The notes under the pieces: generated by a model
Database searches by the model: none
What the model was told of the DNA's origin: nothing
What the model saw: the letters and a program-made list of their open reading frames with translations, nothing else
Shown: positions 47,397 through 61,203 of the stretch, piece by piece
Numbering within the stretch: the stretch's first letter is position 1
Layout of the letters: every line of letters starts with the position of its first letter
DNA from: Haemonchus contortus
Taxonomy: Eukaryota; Nematoda; Chromadorea; Rhabditida; Trichostrongylidae
Length of the DNA stretch: 64,000 nt
NCBI GenBank assembly: GCA_000469685.2
Contig: LS997563.1
Coordinates: forward strand, 41,766,468-41,830,467
Direction: 5' to 3'
Position numbers and translations under genes: made by a program

Positions 47397-50300
47397 ATAA
47401 CAAAATTGCTCAATTTGGGAATTTTCAGTTGTGTTGCCATCACTTTCAGTGAAAGGCTGCCGCCGTTCAGTGGTTAATACCAACTGCACGATAGTGGATA
47501 TCAATTGGAGACGTTCATATCTATCAACCTTCCCCCTCCACCTCCCTCCCTTCCCGCTTCCCTCTGCTTATAGGTAGAATATTTGATCGGGAGGATTAAG
47601 ACCCTGAGTCATATCGACAGACATCCCCTCCCCCACCCGCCCTTCTTAACTCACCACGTAATCACCCCACGCATTCTGAAGAAACAACGATTCTTCATGT
47701 TCCTCGACCACGTGGGCGTCTGACAGAAAAAAGTGAGAGAGTAAAGAGGGAGAAGACATTGTCAGCGATGTTTTCTTGTACTTTCTGCTCGCACTCAAAG
47801 GGGACACAATTAAATTAGCATAAATAATAGCGGCACATGGAATTCCCTGTCGTCGATCGTCCGAGCTGTTCCTTTTTTTTAATAGATTCGTAATAATTAT
47901 TAATAAGGCTTCATATCGGCAGCCATGCTGTAGTCAGACGCCAGAATCAACTATGGAACGAATTCGCAACAAGTAAAAAACAAATAGAAAATGAGTAACC
48001 CTGGGAAAAGGGAGTAATTCTCATTTCCGCTAGCGCAGTCATCGAATATGAATTATATGATTGGTAATCATACTGAAAGAACCAGCGGAAACTACCATAT
48101 CCTACCAATAAGCCAGCAAGCAACACCGTCAGCAACGGCTTGAGTGAGACTCAGAAGGGGCTCCCAGTGAGGAAACGAGAGGACCCTAATCGTGACCAAC
48201 TTCAGATAGTAATATTACAGTAGTCAGTTACAAAATCGAGAGCTTTGTACAGTGTCTAAATGGTGGAAATTCGGTGGAAAATTACAGTAATAAAGTGAAC
48301 CGATCCTTGAAAACAGTAAGATCATCATGAGAGGGGGTACTCCCTTGTTTAAACACTAAGGGAAATCGGTGGGATACCCTCATAAATATGCATAAACAAA
48401 GATGAGCTTTGAAAAATCATCTCGATGAAAAAGTATTTCAGCATTTTCACCTTGGAAACGGTCTCAAGATTCCACTCAAGACTCAGGGAGACACTGATTC
48501 AAGCTCGCTATTATCAGAGTCATAGGATAGCAGAGCCTTATTCTCAACTGTAAATTAATTACAGTATACACAAGTAATGTAAGATTTCGTCCAAAACCGA
48601 CCATGTATGAAGGGTTACTATCAACCAATCTTACTGACTCTCCGTGGTTATATTAATCTCTCGTCTGTAATTATAGGTAATCAATTCGATTTTGGAGAAA
48701 GTACAAAAGTGGAGCTGTCTGCCTGCTCCTGCGAATTTCTTCATACATATCAGAGTAGGAAATGTGAAATTTCACGCGAAATGAATGATTCAAATATGTC
48801 TGGTCCGCCAAATGGCAACGTGTATTATCACATGCAGCCACATATAGAAAGATTGGAATGGAAAAACTAATCATGGGAAAAAGATGATGATATGTGATTT
48901 TGTGCTATTTTGAGAAACAGAAACGTCATAGAAACATGAAGCATAATAGCACTGAGCTCGATAACAGATCCATCCCCGATACAACTGCAGAAATTGCCTC
49001 TTTCGAAGGAAAGTGATTATTTGGTCAATAGAACAAGCTTGTAATCATCTATGCATATACAGGACTGACGAACACCCATATAATCAACTCTCAACAATTT
49101 CCAGTAAAGGCTAAATGCACGGCCTACGCTGAGCACCTATACCATAAGTAATCACTACGAAATTCTGTTCTTTGTCCCAGGTGCACACCCCCTCAACGGC
49201 TCCAATGAAAAGCAGTGAAACGTTGTTTGTTAACTGCTGTATCCTCGCCGCAGTAAGCGATACGCCCTTTTGTAAGTTCAACTACCCAGACAGCACAAGT
49301 GCGGGTTTGAGTCCTGCACGGGGCCGAAGACTTGTCCATAAATGGCCAACGTTGCACGAATGGCTTGTAAAGAACGTTTGAGGCCGAAAGCAGAAGAGAA
49401 GCTCGAGAAGGAAAACAATTTTGAAGTGGTGGAATTCTCCAAACGAGCCATGAACGGCCCATGAAAACACTCATGAAAGATCTGGGACCTCAACCATAAC
49501 AATCCACCCTGGGGGAAGGTATTTTCAGAGTAAAAGGTAAGGTTACAGGGACGATTACTCAAAATTTACTACCGAGTATACTGATTCAGTATACTGGTTT
49601 TAGCCTGAGTCTGGTGTGCTGTGACATAGATGGACGAATGTAAAACCAGGAATATAAAGACATAAACATCAACAATCGATGTCAATAGGTAAACAATAAC
49701 CAGAAACATTCCGTAGCACATATTGTGTTTCTACTTCTCGGGAGTCTGACGAAAACAGCCGACTTAAAAGGTCGATCAAATAAAATTCCATCAAACAAGA
49801 TTACCAGTATTTATACTGGCACTGTGCCAAGATTGAACAAAAAACCTTTTTGCACTATTTCTTTCTGCATCGATAAATGAATTATTTGACAGGAAACTGA
49901 GGAAGCGAAATAGCCATTAGGGACGGCGTGAAAATAGAATATTCGCCTAAATAGACAGACGGAGAGGGAGTCGCCGTAAGCTCGAGACCCGCCTTCGTTG
50001 CTGTTGCTGCTGACCGACATACATACATAGCTCGATGGGTGAATGAGCCGGATAGGAGGAAGGGGAGGGGAAGGCTGCCTAGGCGCTGTCGAGCTAAGAC
50101 GTGATAATGTCGCAAAACAATCCATTCCGGAGTAGCTACTTGTCATATCAGGCATGTATGAGGTCCCTGAGCAGCCTATAGAGGGACGGAAGAGGGCAAT
50201 ACCTCCGGGAGGATTATTTGAAATTTTTCATTCGGACGATTACTTGACGGATGAGCCATGAGGCCACATGGTACCCTCCCGGTTTCTCATAAGTAGCAGT

Positions 50301-53300
50301 TACTCTAAGCCAACCTGGGCACACAGTAAGTGTAAATCATTACTTGTTTGATGTTTTCGTTTGCATTTGCTCTCCTACTTTCCAATTTGCACATAATTGC
50401 ATTAAATGTCACTGCATAGCTATTAGCTGATTCATTTTCTACTAAAGCAATTTGCTTGGACAATTATTTTGAAGATAAAAGATAAGATTAAAATGAAATA
50501 GGTCTCTTTCAGAGTAATGGCATCTACCAGATTGGGTAGTGAACCAGTTCCTGTGAGTTAAACAACGGCACAGACTAGAGCTGTGACTTACTGTAAAATA
50601 AAGTAGAAGCCATCCTTGCACACCCTCCTACTGCGTTTTTTCTAGAGCTGCGTACTGTATTTACCTTGAATTTCATCCACTACAAAGTTGTTAATAGAAA
50701 CTACTTATTTATTTAAATGAAAGCCGTCAACGATAATATCATTTAATAACGAATAACCTCAACTAATTCCACCTACATATGCATCTTGTTCAAAAAAAAG
50801 CTAACTTCTCAAAAAGTCCCTCTCCCTGAAGTGTCCCTGAAGCTTTGAGTGATTATAAAAAAACAAAAAAAGTATGGCATACCAGAAAAGTTTTTTTACA
50901 ACCGCAGAAATCAGTATTCTGAATGAAGTCGGCGGGAGAGTGCACGAGGACTCTGACAGAGGGGACAACAAACATAAGGGAAGGGCGAAAAGTGATCAAG
51001 CGAGAAGCAGCTGTTCACTAGAAACACCTCTTCCTCAGTTTTCAAATTCGAAAATATATTTTCTCCGACAGCCACGCCCACGTTCAGTACTGAGTAGGAG
51101 CATATGGCAGCATTTTAGAGTATGAAAAAGTACATGAGAAGATTATTCGCTATCATTCCATGATCTAATTAGTCAATCCATAAAGTAGACCTGGCCTACT
51201 TTGTGATTTTGAGATAGTTCCATGACGAAAACCTACCATCCCACCCATATCCTTATGATTGAGCTAGAGAAGTTGAGTTCAACGAATCAATGAAGCCTGG
51301 CTCTTGAAATCAAGGTAATAAAAATTCAAATGAGTATCGTATCTCACGAATCTACCCTATCTCACACATTTAGCCTAACAGCTGATGAGTGGTAATTAGC
51401 TAAGTAAGTGCTGATTAACCGCAGCATGGAAGATTTGAAGAGCCTCCCCCACGAGATGACAAGCCTGTGTTTGACTTTATAACAATGAAAGCCAACTCGT
51501 CCAAATACTACCTACCTGAACGAATATCTCGTCTGATTTCGAAAAGTAACTAGCGCTCTAGGGTTGTTGTGAAAGTTTTTCGACAATTTTTTTTCTCTAC
51601 TTACATTGCTAGCGGTCCAATTAGCAGATAAAAGTCCACTTTCCCGGAGCTAGACCTCCTATTTCATACAAAAAGAGAAATTCGGGTGTTAATTAGTTCG
51701 ACAAGGAGACCGACTAAAGGACAGCGATGATAAATCCACAAGCACATGACGAAGTCGAAGGATGGATTTGAGAAGGATGGAAAAAAGTGGTCTAAAGAAA
51801 GGTTCTCGTCCAAGCCTCTACTGGTCAACGTCTTCAGTAGAAAGAAAGTACGAAAAAATCGGTGAAGCCTTCCATCTTTGCAGGGGTGGATTGCTGCTAC
51901 CAATCTTGGCTGGGAAATAAAAGTGTTGACTAGTAACATCGGCTAATCCCAGCTAGACTACACGCGCAATTAAACTTCACTGCAATTTCGAATGGAAGCC
52001 GAAGGAGTAGGCGCATCCCCGGTTGCACTTCCTACTCAGAAGATCACAAATTAAGTAGTCAGAGTTAACAAACTTCTCAAATTATTGAATATTTGACCAA
52101 AGGTTCCCTAGAAGCTGTTAATTAATCTTTCCTCCTGTTTACATAAATTGCCTTCTTCGGCACCCACCCAACGGACTTAGGGCCCGAGAGATTATTTTGG
52201 AACTCCGATCACATAATTTATTTTTCCGTACCAAACCGATGGCTAGATGGAACACTTGACAACATAATGTTTTGCAGCCTTGCTCGGGGGCTTAGACATC
52301 ATTCACGATTTACGAGTTGTCATCCGAATCGCTAAGTCCCCACCCTGTCAGCTTTTCTGATGACAAGGTTTCAGAAAAACAATACATTTCACAATTGTAG
52401 CCAGGAATTGCAGCTCTCGGTGTTTACGTCGGTAGCATTTGAAAGGGATAGAGTAGGGAAGGGACTATTTGTAATGGGTAAACACTCTATTCAATTGCTT
52501 ATACCAGTTTTTTCTCCACGACACCCACCACTACACATTACCGTTAATGGCTCCAGGAGCAAGTATCGCGTTGAGAGCATGAAAGCTCTTGGTTGATTCA
52601 AAAAAAGGGGCATAAGGGTTACTGCCACTTCGTCAAATCGAGGAAAAAAGTAAGATCTGCAGAAAACTGAAAAGCTTTCCTAGGTTCCATCCGGGCAGAC
52701 AAAGGAAGGTGGAAATAGTACAAATTATCTTTCTAAAAAAATCGTTTGAAAACAATTTCCTTGATGACGCTGACCACAAACACTGAAAACACCCATAAAT
52801 GGTCATCAAAATGAGTTAGCCATGCTAAATAGAAAAACAAACAAGCGTTCAGATCGCTTAACCTTGCTGAAATGAAGGGAATTCATCATGAGTTCCATAC
52901 CAGCGTTATATTTCAAAACTAACAGAAGAAGAAAATTTGTTCTCATAGAAATTTAATCTTTAATATGGATATGTGATCCACCTCCACCGCCTACATAATT
53001 AGGATTAGTCACAAAAACATATCGTTGATTGGTTAGAGATTGTGCTGAGCTCTGGAACGGAACCTGTACAGGATTATTTCGCCCTCAGCTTTGCTGGTTA
53101 CGTCTGTTGAAGGCGATGGGGCTACTACTTCTAACTATGCGAAAGACAGATCGGGTTGAGGGGTCTCTTGCCCACGTGGTGAACTTCAACGGCATTCTTT
53201 CCGGACATCAGAGCGATGAAAGGGATGGAGAACGTGATGAATGAGGGGTGATGGAGTGGATGATTATATTTTATTCAGTCAGAAAAAAAATTCAAAAATT

Positions 53301-56300
53301 AGATGCCAAACGCGAAGAAAAAATTAGGAAAACATCGCACCGCCCCTTTTGTAAAAAAAGTTCCTTTGAAGTCGATAAGGACTATTTCTGAATGAATAAA
53401 AATATGACCTGATGATAAGCTCAGGTAATCCCATTGCTGGGGTTCAACGGCTAAAACTGTCAATCCTACCAAACAACTCTGAAACCTTCGTTGAACAAGG
53501 GGAGAAACTAGGTAAGGGTTGTTTCTCTAGTAGTGAGAATTCCCAAGTCTCCCTAATTTCCTGAATGAATAGGCAATTTCCTGTTTGCTATTTGCCAGTT
53601 AGTTGTCTTGAGTCAATGCCTCAGTGTTTACGTGTATCTGAGTCAGCCATGATTGACTACGACAGCGAATTAAAAGGCTTCTACGATGCGGAAAACAGAA
53701 AAATAGGCTGATGAATGCTTAAAGAACCAGTAAGCTAAGCAGAGCTTTCACGGAAATTCTCAGCAGGCAACCAAATCTCGGCCATAAGTCAAAGTTTCGA
53801 AGAAATTGCATTTCAAAAAGAACATTCGCGTGGATGAAAACTTAGTTATGGCCATCTGGTAGTATATCAGACCCCTTTGCAGGATCAGGATTTCTAAAAG
53901 ATATGAAGATGACAAATCATAAGATCTTTGGAGTTTCCGAAGTTATGTGGATATGATGGATTCGTAACACAAAAAAGCCCAGACGAAAATCAAGACGTGA
54001 TACCGCCCCTCTTCATAGCTCTGTCCAGATGGTCTGAGTAAAATGGACGATGGGGGCTCTATTTTGACGAGGTCATCAGGAATAGTCTCCAAGGTGAGCT
54101 TCTATTTTCCAGGAAAGGGCTCTTCCATGTTCGAAGAGTACGTGTGATTTCCTACCTTTCTGATAGACACTTCCCACGAAACGATCCAGGTGGTATAAAT
54201 TAAACGTAATATTCCCAGAAGAGAAATGTGGATTTTATTGGATCGCATTGGGAGAATTTTTCAATTATTTGCAGGAGAGTGTTATTTGATTGCTTCAATT
54301 AAGTGCTTTTATTGAATTGTAGATAATTCCACTACGTGCCGAGTACCATACTATAGTCTACCGTTAAAATTACTCATAAAACGAGTAGTTGCACATTGGA
54401 AAGAGCCTAAAACGTAAAACGCTGTATCCTGATTAATGTAACTACAAACGACTCACAGGATTCGTTTATGTCAATACTTTTCCAGATGGGCAACAGATGA
54501 GCGCGAGAAATCTTCAATTGGAGTCAATCGAATGAGGATTTCTTCCCTCCCAAATAATGCAGAAGTTCTCAGAAATTTAAACAAATAAGTTCAGACTTTC
54601 TCTGTGAGAATATTTCCGATCCCACGGGCGGTCGGGCAAATTACTCTGTGATTGTGCCACTCTAACCGATGATTGGGTAAATTATACCTGCTGTTAGAAA
54701 AGTGAACCTCGGTCTTTCCTCTTCATGTGTTCGAGAGCTTCGATCTACTCCATTTTTCAAGGAAAGAGTACTTAATTGAAAGGAAAGGCTCTGTTTATCT
54801 TCATAGTGCTTTAGCAGAGCGGGGCTTTTAAATTTGAACACAACTCATTTCTTTTCGTTGTTTATCGGGTCAAAACCTTGAAATGGTCGCTGAGCCGGCC
54901 AACTAAGCGTCCGCCGTTGCTTTAAGATGTGGGAAAATACCTCTCGGTCTCTTTCTGCTCGACTAAATTAGTCTTTCGGCCTCATCCCCAGAAATTACTC
55001 ATGATTGGTTCACAACCGGACACTAATCTTCCCAGCGCAACTAAACCTCTAGGGAGTAACCCTTCATGAGAACTTACAAATTGCTACGATCGCTTTAAAC
55101 AGGGTTTTTTTTGTTTTCAAGCAGTCAACATTTTTTCTCGAAGAGTCGTGAAACTCCGGACGAAAAAAGGGATTTCAGAAGCAGCACTAAACATTGTTAA
55201 CTAATGTTCCGGAAAGACATTTTTCCATTCGATTATTCAAAAGAGCTCAAAAAGCCTAATATCTGGATGAGAACCAGATGCAGTGCGGAATTTCGGCAAC
55301 ATTGATGTAAGCCATTTGAACCTGGTCAGAAAACAATGATTGTAACGACTGCCAGAGACAACTTAGAAGCTTTTTCAAATAGTCAAAATCCATGGAATCA
55401 ATCATAGAATCAGTGAATAGAGCTTGAAATCTTCCACTTCAGAAAAGTCTCTCCTCTCAAAATGATGGAAGGACATGTGAGGTAGAATTTACGGAACTAC
55501 TTTAAACCCTCAAGCACAACAAGAACGTGCAGAAAAGAGAGACCAGGATCCACGACGCCTCCCTAATGCACCCCTATCCGTGGCCTGTCATCTAGAAATG
55601 CTCTCTCTTCACCAGAAGAACCCGAGGCAAGGGGGAGTAAAAGCGTTTCGGTGGTGTTTCGAGTAAATATAAACTGGACTGTTTGGCATGGTCAAAAGGA
55701 ACTTGTAAAAAGAACCACGAAGGGCTACTTGTTAAAAGGAGAAGTAATTATAATCACGATTAATCCAGAGAAGTTAACACTCTGAAGGATTTGAAGAAAA
55801 CAACTCTTTGGAGCACTCGGGGCTCGAGACTGCATTGAATATCTACAACTCAAATTTCCAGTAAGTTTGAAAGTCGAGTGAGTATCTGAAACCCAGAACT
55901 TTTTTCTCTGAGTTGGAATGTTCAGAACTTTGGAACAGAAGAAAGACAGTCAGAGGACAAGTGAGCTAACTTTGGGAAATCGACCAAAAGGACCAAATCG
56001 ACCAGAAATTCTAAGCCCTGAAAGATCCCAGTGGAGAAGAATTTCTAGAAGACTGAAAAAAACTTTTTATGGATTCTTTTTGACCTTAAAGAACCGAGTA
56101 ATCATAACATTGAAAAGAAGTCCATCACATAAACATTTTCAGAGTAAATTTGTAAAATAATTCAATATACACAAGTGGAAAGCCGTTGAGGAGGGTCACG
56201 GCTCAAATACGACAAGTCTAATGGTAATCAATTCAATTCGCGCGACACGCATGAGTCTCACGGAGACCAAAGTTCCCACATGACGTGTGGGTCCTCTCTT

Positions 56301-57270
56301 TTACTACTCTGACTACTCTTTCAGAGGCTATCCCTACTTGGCGCAGTACCTGCATGAGTTGGGTAAGTAAACGACGAAGTTTATGATAAGACCAACAAGC
56401 TGTGAGAAGTGGAACACATTAAACGAAGGCGTCGCAAACTAATTGGGTTACTTTGTTGAGCATCCCTCATGACATTCACATTTGCGTAATCGAGGCCACT
56501 CCCTCTTTCGCTATTGATCTGTTTTTCTTCAAAAAACATAAATCTAAATTCCGAAAGATATTGACGAAAAGAAATGGCCGAAAAAGTGATTTCCCAAGGG
56601 CGTTCCGTGTCCAGCGTCATATATATGTCCTCACTAGAGGCAATTAAAGCGATCCCAAGAGACGATTATTACCGCACACTTGACGAGCCATTTTGCTCTT
56701 GAAATGAATGGACTGATGTAAAACTGTCGATGCGAGGCAGTTCTGCTAATCGACGTTCAGAAAGGGTCAAAGATGACATAAATCCCCTGCTACTAACGTA
56801 CTTGATCTCTCTGTACCAGTAATCCTAACGTAGCAATAAGAGCAAAGACAAAGGAGCGATGACAATTTTCTTTTCCGAAATATGAAAAAAATATGAAAAA
56901 GGGATAAGATTGAGTGAGTGGAAACCACGATATGCTATTGACTGACTAGCGTTGCTGGACAAGGGCTTGAAGTCTAGGGTGTTCCTAAGTACCCTACTTT
57001 CTGATGAAATTTCATCCCTTTCTAGAGCAAGGACAGATTTTCGGAATGCGTTTTCACAGGCTTACTCTTCTAATGACTTTCTCAACAAAAACTGCCTCCG
57101 ACTTTCGTGATAACTCAACTGTCAATAAGTTTCAACAGAGAACTAAACCCTTGTGCTTTTATATAATACACAATATGAAGGGATACAACAGAATAGAGAA
57201 GTATTGCCACGTACCATGAAACCAGTAGGTACTCGCTCCTGTAGGCGCAATGTTCTCAAACAGATAAGGA
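47397..57270. other. Gene-poor stretch
   Basis: Ten kilobases without a supported gene on either strand. A B-box-like GCGGGTTTGAGTCCTGCAC at about 49300-49318 hints at a different tRNA-derived repeat, but no A box was found. The remainder looks unique and non-coding. Confidence 0.4.
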
Positions 57271-57279
57271 TAAATGATA

Positions 57280-57545
57280 AGATCATTGGTGTCATTCAAT
57301 CCGTCTGAAGGATGCGTCCCGCACTCGACTTTTATTCAAAATCGTAATGGCGTAATGAGTGTGTATTTGTCTATACAATGACTTGCGGTGGCCAGCCGAC
57401 GTCCGAATCAGTCCTTTATCCTCCCAGACAAGTCTGAAACCAATTTACCGACCCCAGAGGGATGAAAGGCTTGGGTAGCTCGGGCAGATATAGATCCGAG
57501 ATTCGAGCCCGTGACCTTGCCACTACACCACCTGCGACCTTTTCC
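57280..57545 (-). mobile_element. tRNA-derived SINE, full copy
   Basis: On the minus strand it begins GGTCGCAGGTGGTGTAGTGG (A-box-like) and GTCACGGGCTCGAATCTCGG (B-box-like). The family body with GGTCGGTAAATTGGTTTCAG, GGATAAAGGACTGATTCGGA and a tail near 57290 follows. With the 46.7-kb copy it defines the length (about 260 bp) and orientation of the family. Confidence 0.72.
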
Positions 57546-60500
57546 AAACAGAACAAAGAAGTAATAGCTGGGAAAAGTGGGAAGAACATAAATTTCTGGA
57601 GGTCGATGCGCCATTGTTTATATGTATATGTAATGACGTTGTTTTCCAAAAAACCTATTGGTGTAAGGAAATTGAAGCCATTTCAGAGGTCGTATGAGAC
57701 CAATAAAGCCCATTCACGTATCCGTTGATGCTGATATATCGTCTTATTGTTCGAACAATACGTCAGGATTGAGAAATTGAAACCCTCGATTTTCCACCGA
57801 GCCTACAGCGTCCATTAGCATCTTCGAGGCACCTTTTCAGTGTAGTTCTCTTAAAGCTATAAGGATGGGGTTAAAAATCGACTAACAAGTTAGATTTGAA
57901 GGGATAGCGAAACCCACGAAGGAGCACTTTGCTCTACCATGTTCCCGGGTCTTTAAAAACTTGTTGGAATCTTCTAGAGGCTGTTGGATTGGAATGAGAA
58001 GGTGGATTACAAACCAATTTGCTGTGGTTAGCGACATCGCAGATGAATAATTTTTTGCCAGAGATCGCTCGCATTAGATTCTCCTTCCCATTAGGCATCG
58101 GGCTTTTCTGCCCCAGGAAAATAGGTACCTTCTGGAACGACTGAACTGATCCGAACGGACTTTCATTCATCAGAACATTTCCCTCAAAACGAGCTTTGGT
58201 GAGCGATCCCGGTTCGAGATACTAAGTGGTTTGTTTTAAAGGGGATCGTTTAGAAGACAAGAGTTCGTAATTTTTTTATGGGTTCATTCATTCCACTCCC
58301 ACTAACTTCCCTCCCAATGCCCGTTTTTCCTCCTCCCTTTATTACACTCACATATCCCCATTTTATGGGACGACAAAGATCACAGCCTTGAAAGTAAGGT
58401 GAGTGGGTGAATGACGTTTGTTGCCTATCGTTCCCGAAGAGACGGAAAAAAAAAGAAAAACAAAAAAAAAACAAAAAAACAGCTTAATCGCCACCTCCGA
58501 GCTTAACACCCCCTATAGTTAGCAATTTGGAAGACGAGAATCAGTTTGAGATCGAATGAGCAATGTAGGCGTTAAATTGCCTCCCTCCCAACGGATATCG
58601 CGCAATTCTATGTTTGGTTGATTATTAGCTAGTTCTGAACTCAAGCCTTACTAGCACTACATATAACCGTCGTATCGCAAAGGTAAAACCGCCTCGATCC
58701 AGCATTATAATGTACAAAAGCTTGCCTACATAAGAGAAAAATGTAGTGGCTCAAAATTGAATGAATGCCAAAAAAATTGTGGCGAAAATTTGTGTCAAGA
58801 AAAGAGTGCAAAACTAGTTTTCAACTTTAGCACACCCCTAACAGACACCGAAGACTTCAAAATCAAATTTCACGACCGACTGAAGTTTGGCTTGCCGTTG
58901 CCACTATGGCATGCGACCAGAAATTCTTCAAATTCAATTTTTCGGCAAAACGAAGTTATTAAACGTAGCTGCAAATCGTTCGAAACATATTCAAAAGGTT
59001 GGTCCGTCGCTGTTTGAAAACCGCAGATCTCACCCCGTTTTTCAACCTGAGGATGCAGAAACTTATGCGATCTCCACGGATGTGAATCTTTCATGCCGCA
59101 CGGCAAGCAATATGGCAGAAAGAGTAGGGACGCTCCATATATGAGCCAAAGATCGCTTCGAGGCCGAAACTAATCTACGCTTCACCATGGCAGACCAGAG
59201 GTTATGGAGTTATGGCGGTCTCTGGGCGAGTAATGTAGTGGTATGGTGGGGTACTCGAAATTACCCATGAGCCGTTGTATCACCTACTACTTTAGGTTTT
59301 ATGGGCTACATCTTGCAACTCAGAAATCGATGGGAATAGAAAGGGCTAGTACTAACGGCTTTGCTCCGCTCGTAGCATCCGACCTTCGCAATCAAGCGCC
59401 CTTCGTCTTGCCCTCTGGTCTTCGATGCAAAAAAGGAACTTCGGATGGAAACGGCAGAGCTTCAGAGGAAGGATTAGTAGCTCTGTCAAGTGCACATCTT
59501 TACACACCAGTGATGTAGAGAAACTTTTTTTGTCAAAAGAGCTTCCGGCACGAAATCAATCAACTTTCTAGATGTAACACTAATTGGTTCCACAGACCAT
59601 TACAAAGTGACAAGTTTTTGGTCCACTACTACAGTTACACTGACCCTCTGTGACACTGTTCACACCTAAGAGCAGTAACACGGAAGCCTGGAGAAGCTCG
59701 GGCACCTTGAGGACCCTACCCTAGTGTTTGTTCCCAGAAGCTGAAAATCATTGCTGAAGATGAGCTATTCATACTCATTTTCTCCCACAGACCACGCTAA
59801 CTTGAGTCCACTGCACTCCTGTACCGTATCACCAAAAGTAGAAGCGGAAGATTGCGCTCCAAAAAGAAGCAGACCAGCCCACCCAATGTTTCGATATTCA
59901 TCAAATGGTATTCAAATCATTTTGAGTGGATTACTATGAGTTTGCATTTCACAGACCTAAACTGAGTCGAACTCTGCCTAAAAGGCCGAAATTTCCCGTT
60001 CTGAGTACATTCATGAAGCCAGGAATCAGTTCTTTCAACTGAAAAAACCGTCTCATCAGGAAACTGGGTCCAATCAGGCGGTCAGCTTGATGGCCTATTT
60101 TGAGATTATTTCATGTAATTCCACGATTACTGTACAAAATTGCTGATGCAGATAGTGCATCGGTGATGAAGCAAACGAGAAAATGAGAAGAACTACCAAA
60201 ACCACTTAAGGGGCTGAACAAGGTTATGACTATTTGGATTTAGTAAAGACTTCTGGTGTGTTAGTTAGTAGTGTGTATCAGCTGATTCATATTCGAAAAA
60301 AATGCGCGTCGTTTCGATAGATTTCTGCCTCCACGGGGTCGCCAAAAACGTCCTTTCTAGGAAGTACTGAGCAGCACTGAGCGTCAAGATCGGTTTTTGA
60401 GCCCTTCTTGTGCCCTATCTAGGGCACCTTGTGTTGCAACAATGCTCCATGGGATACCGCTTGCCTCTCTCAGTTCTTACCAACGAGATATCTCCGAGAC

Positions 60501-61020
60501 CGTTTTCACCGCCGAACTATGCCTTTAATGTCTGTCGAAATTTGTCCGTCAATCTCTTCGCGATCCATCTTTCTTAACATTCTGCCCTGGATACCCAACA
60601 TTCTGCCTCGGATACCCAATCCGATATGACAGAGGTGCCTAGCGAAATGGTGCACTCAATAAATAGTAGCTGGCGTTTAACTTCACCTCTACTCTGAGCC
60701 ATCCGTGTATTCGATAGCTTTAAAGAGCGACAGACAGAGCTTCCTGCCTTCATGTAGGCACATTTTAAAAATGAGTCCTGATGTTGTTTACTGCTACACA
60801 CTGACGAAAAAATATTTGCCTAAATTCTTCAAGAGTTTGATTTACAGCTTAGTGGTCTACATTTCGACAGGAGCACCTTCTTCATGGTTCAAGGGATTTC
60901 AGCAGGTAACCACTACCTTTAAACGTTCAAGCAAGTACCATATACCAAGTCTGGGAATTGCAAAAACCCTCAAATATATAGGTATATGGGAGGAGTTCTG
61001 ACCACGCTATCCTTCTTTCG
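57546..61020. other. Gene-poor stretch
   Basis: No supported gene or clear repeat. Several frames of 70-100 codons lack splice context and family similarity. Confidence 0.4.
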
Positions 61021-61024
61021 CACG

Positions 61025-61203
61025 CGACTGGCACCCACCGATGGGTGGCACTGTCCCGGGAGAAAATTCTTTCACTGACTTACTAAATGCAGCAATTGGT
61101 AAGAAACAAGAAAGTATGGTGGCTCTTGAAATTGGGTGCCAATGTCAGATGTGCCAGTCATAGTGGCACCCACCGGTGGGTGCCATTGTCATCAAAGGGT
61201 TAA
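61025..61203. mobile_element. Solo piggyBac-like terminus with subterminal palindromes
   Basis: The stretch ends ATCAAAGGG followed by TTAA (61200-61203). That is the form of a piggyBac-type end: terminal CCC/GGG next to a TTAA target. Just inside lies a perfect 22-bp palindrome centred on CACCGGTG (61164-61185). About 130 bases further in is a near copy with CACCCACCGATGGGTG (about 61029-61050). TGGCACCCA recurs three times. The partner end was not found, so this may be a solo end or a truncated element. Confidence 0.45.

Noticed and set aside
49278..49340. tRNA or second SINE family from GCGGGTTTGAGTCCTGCAC
   Set aside because: Only a B-box-like motif is present. No A box or repeat partner was found in the window.
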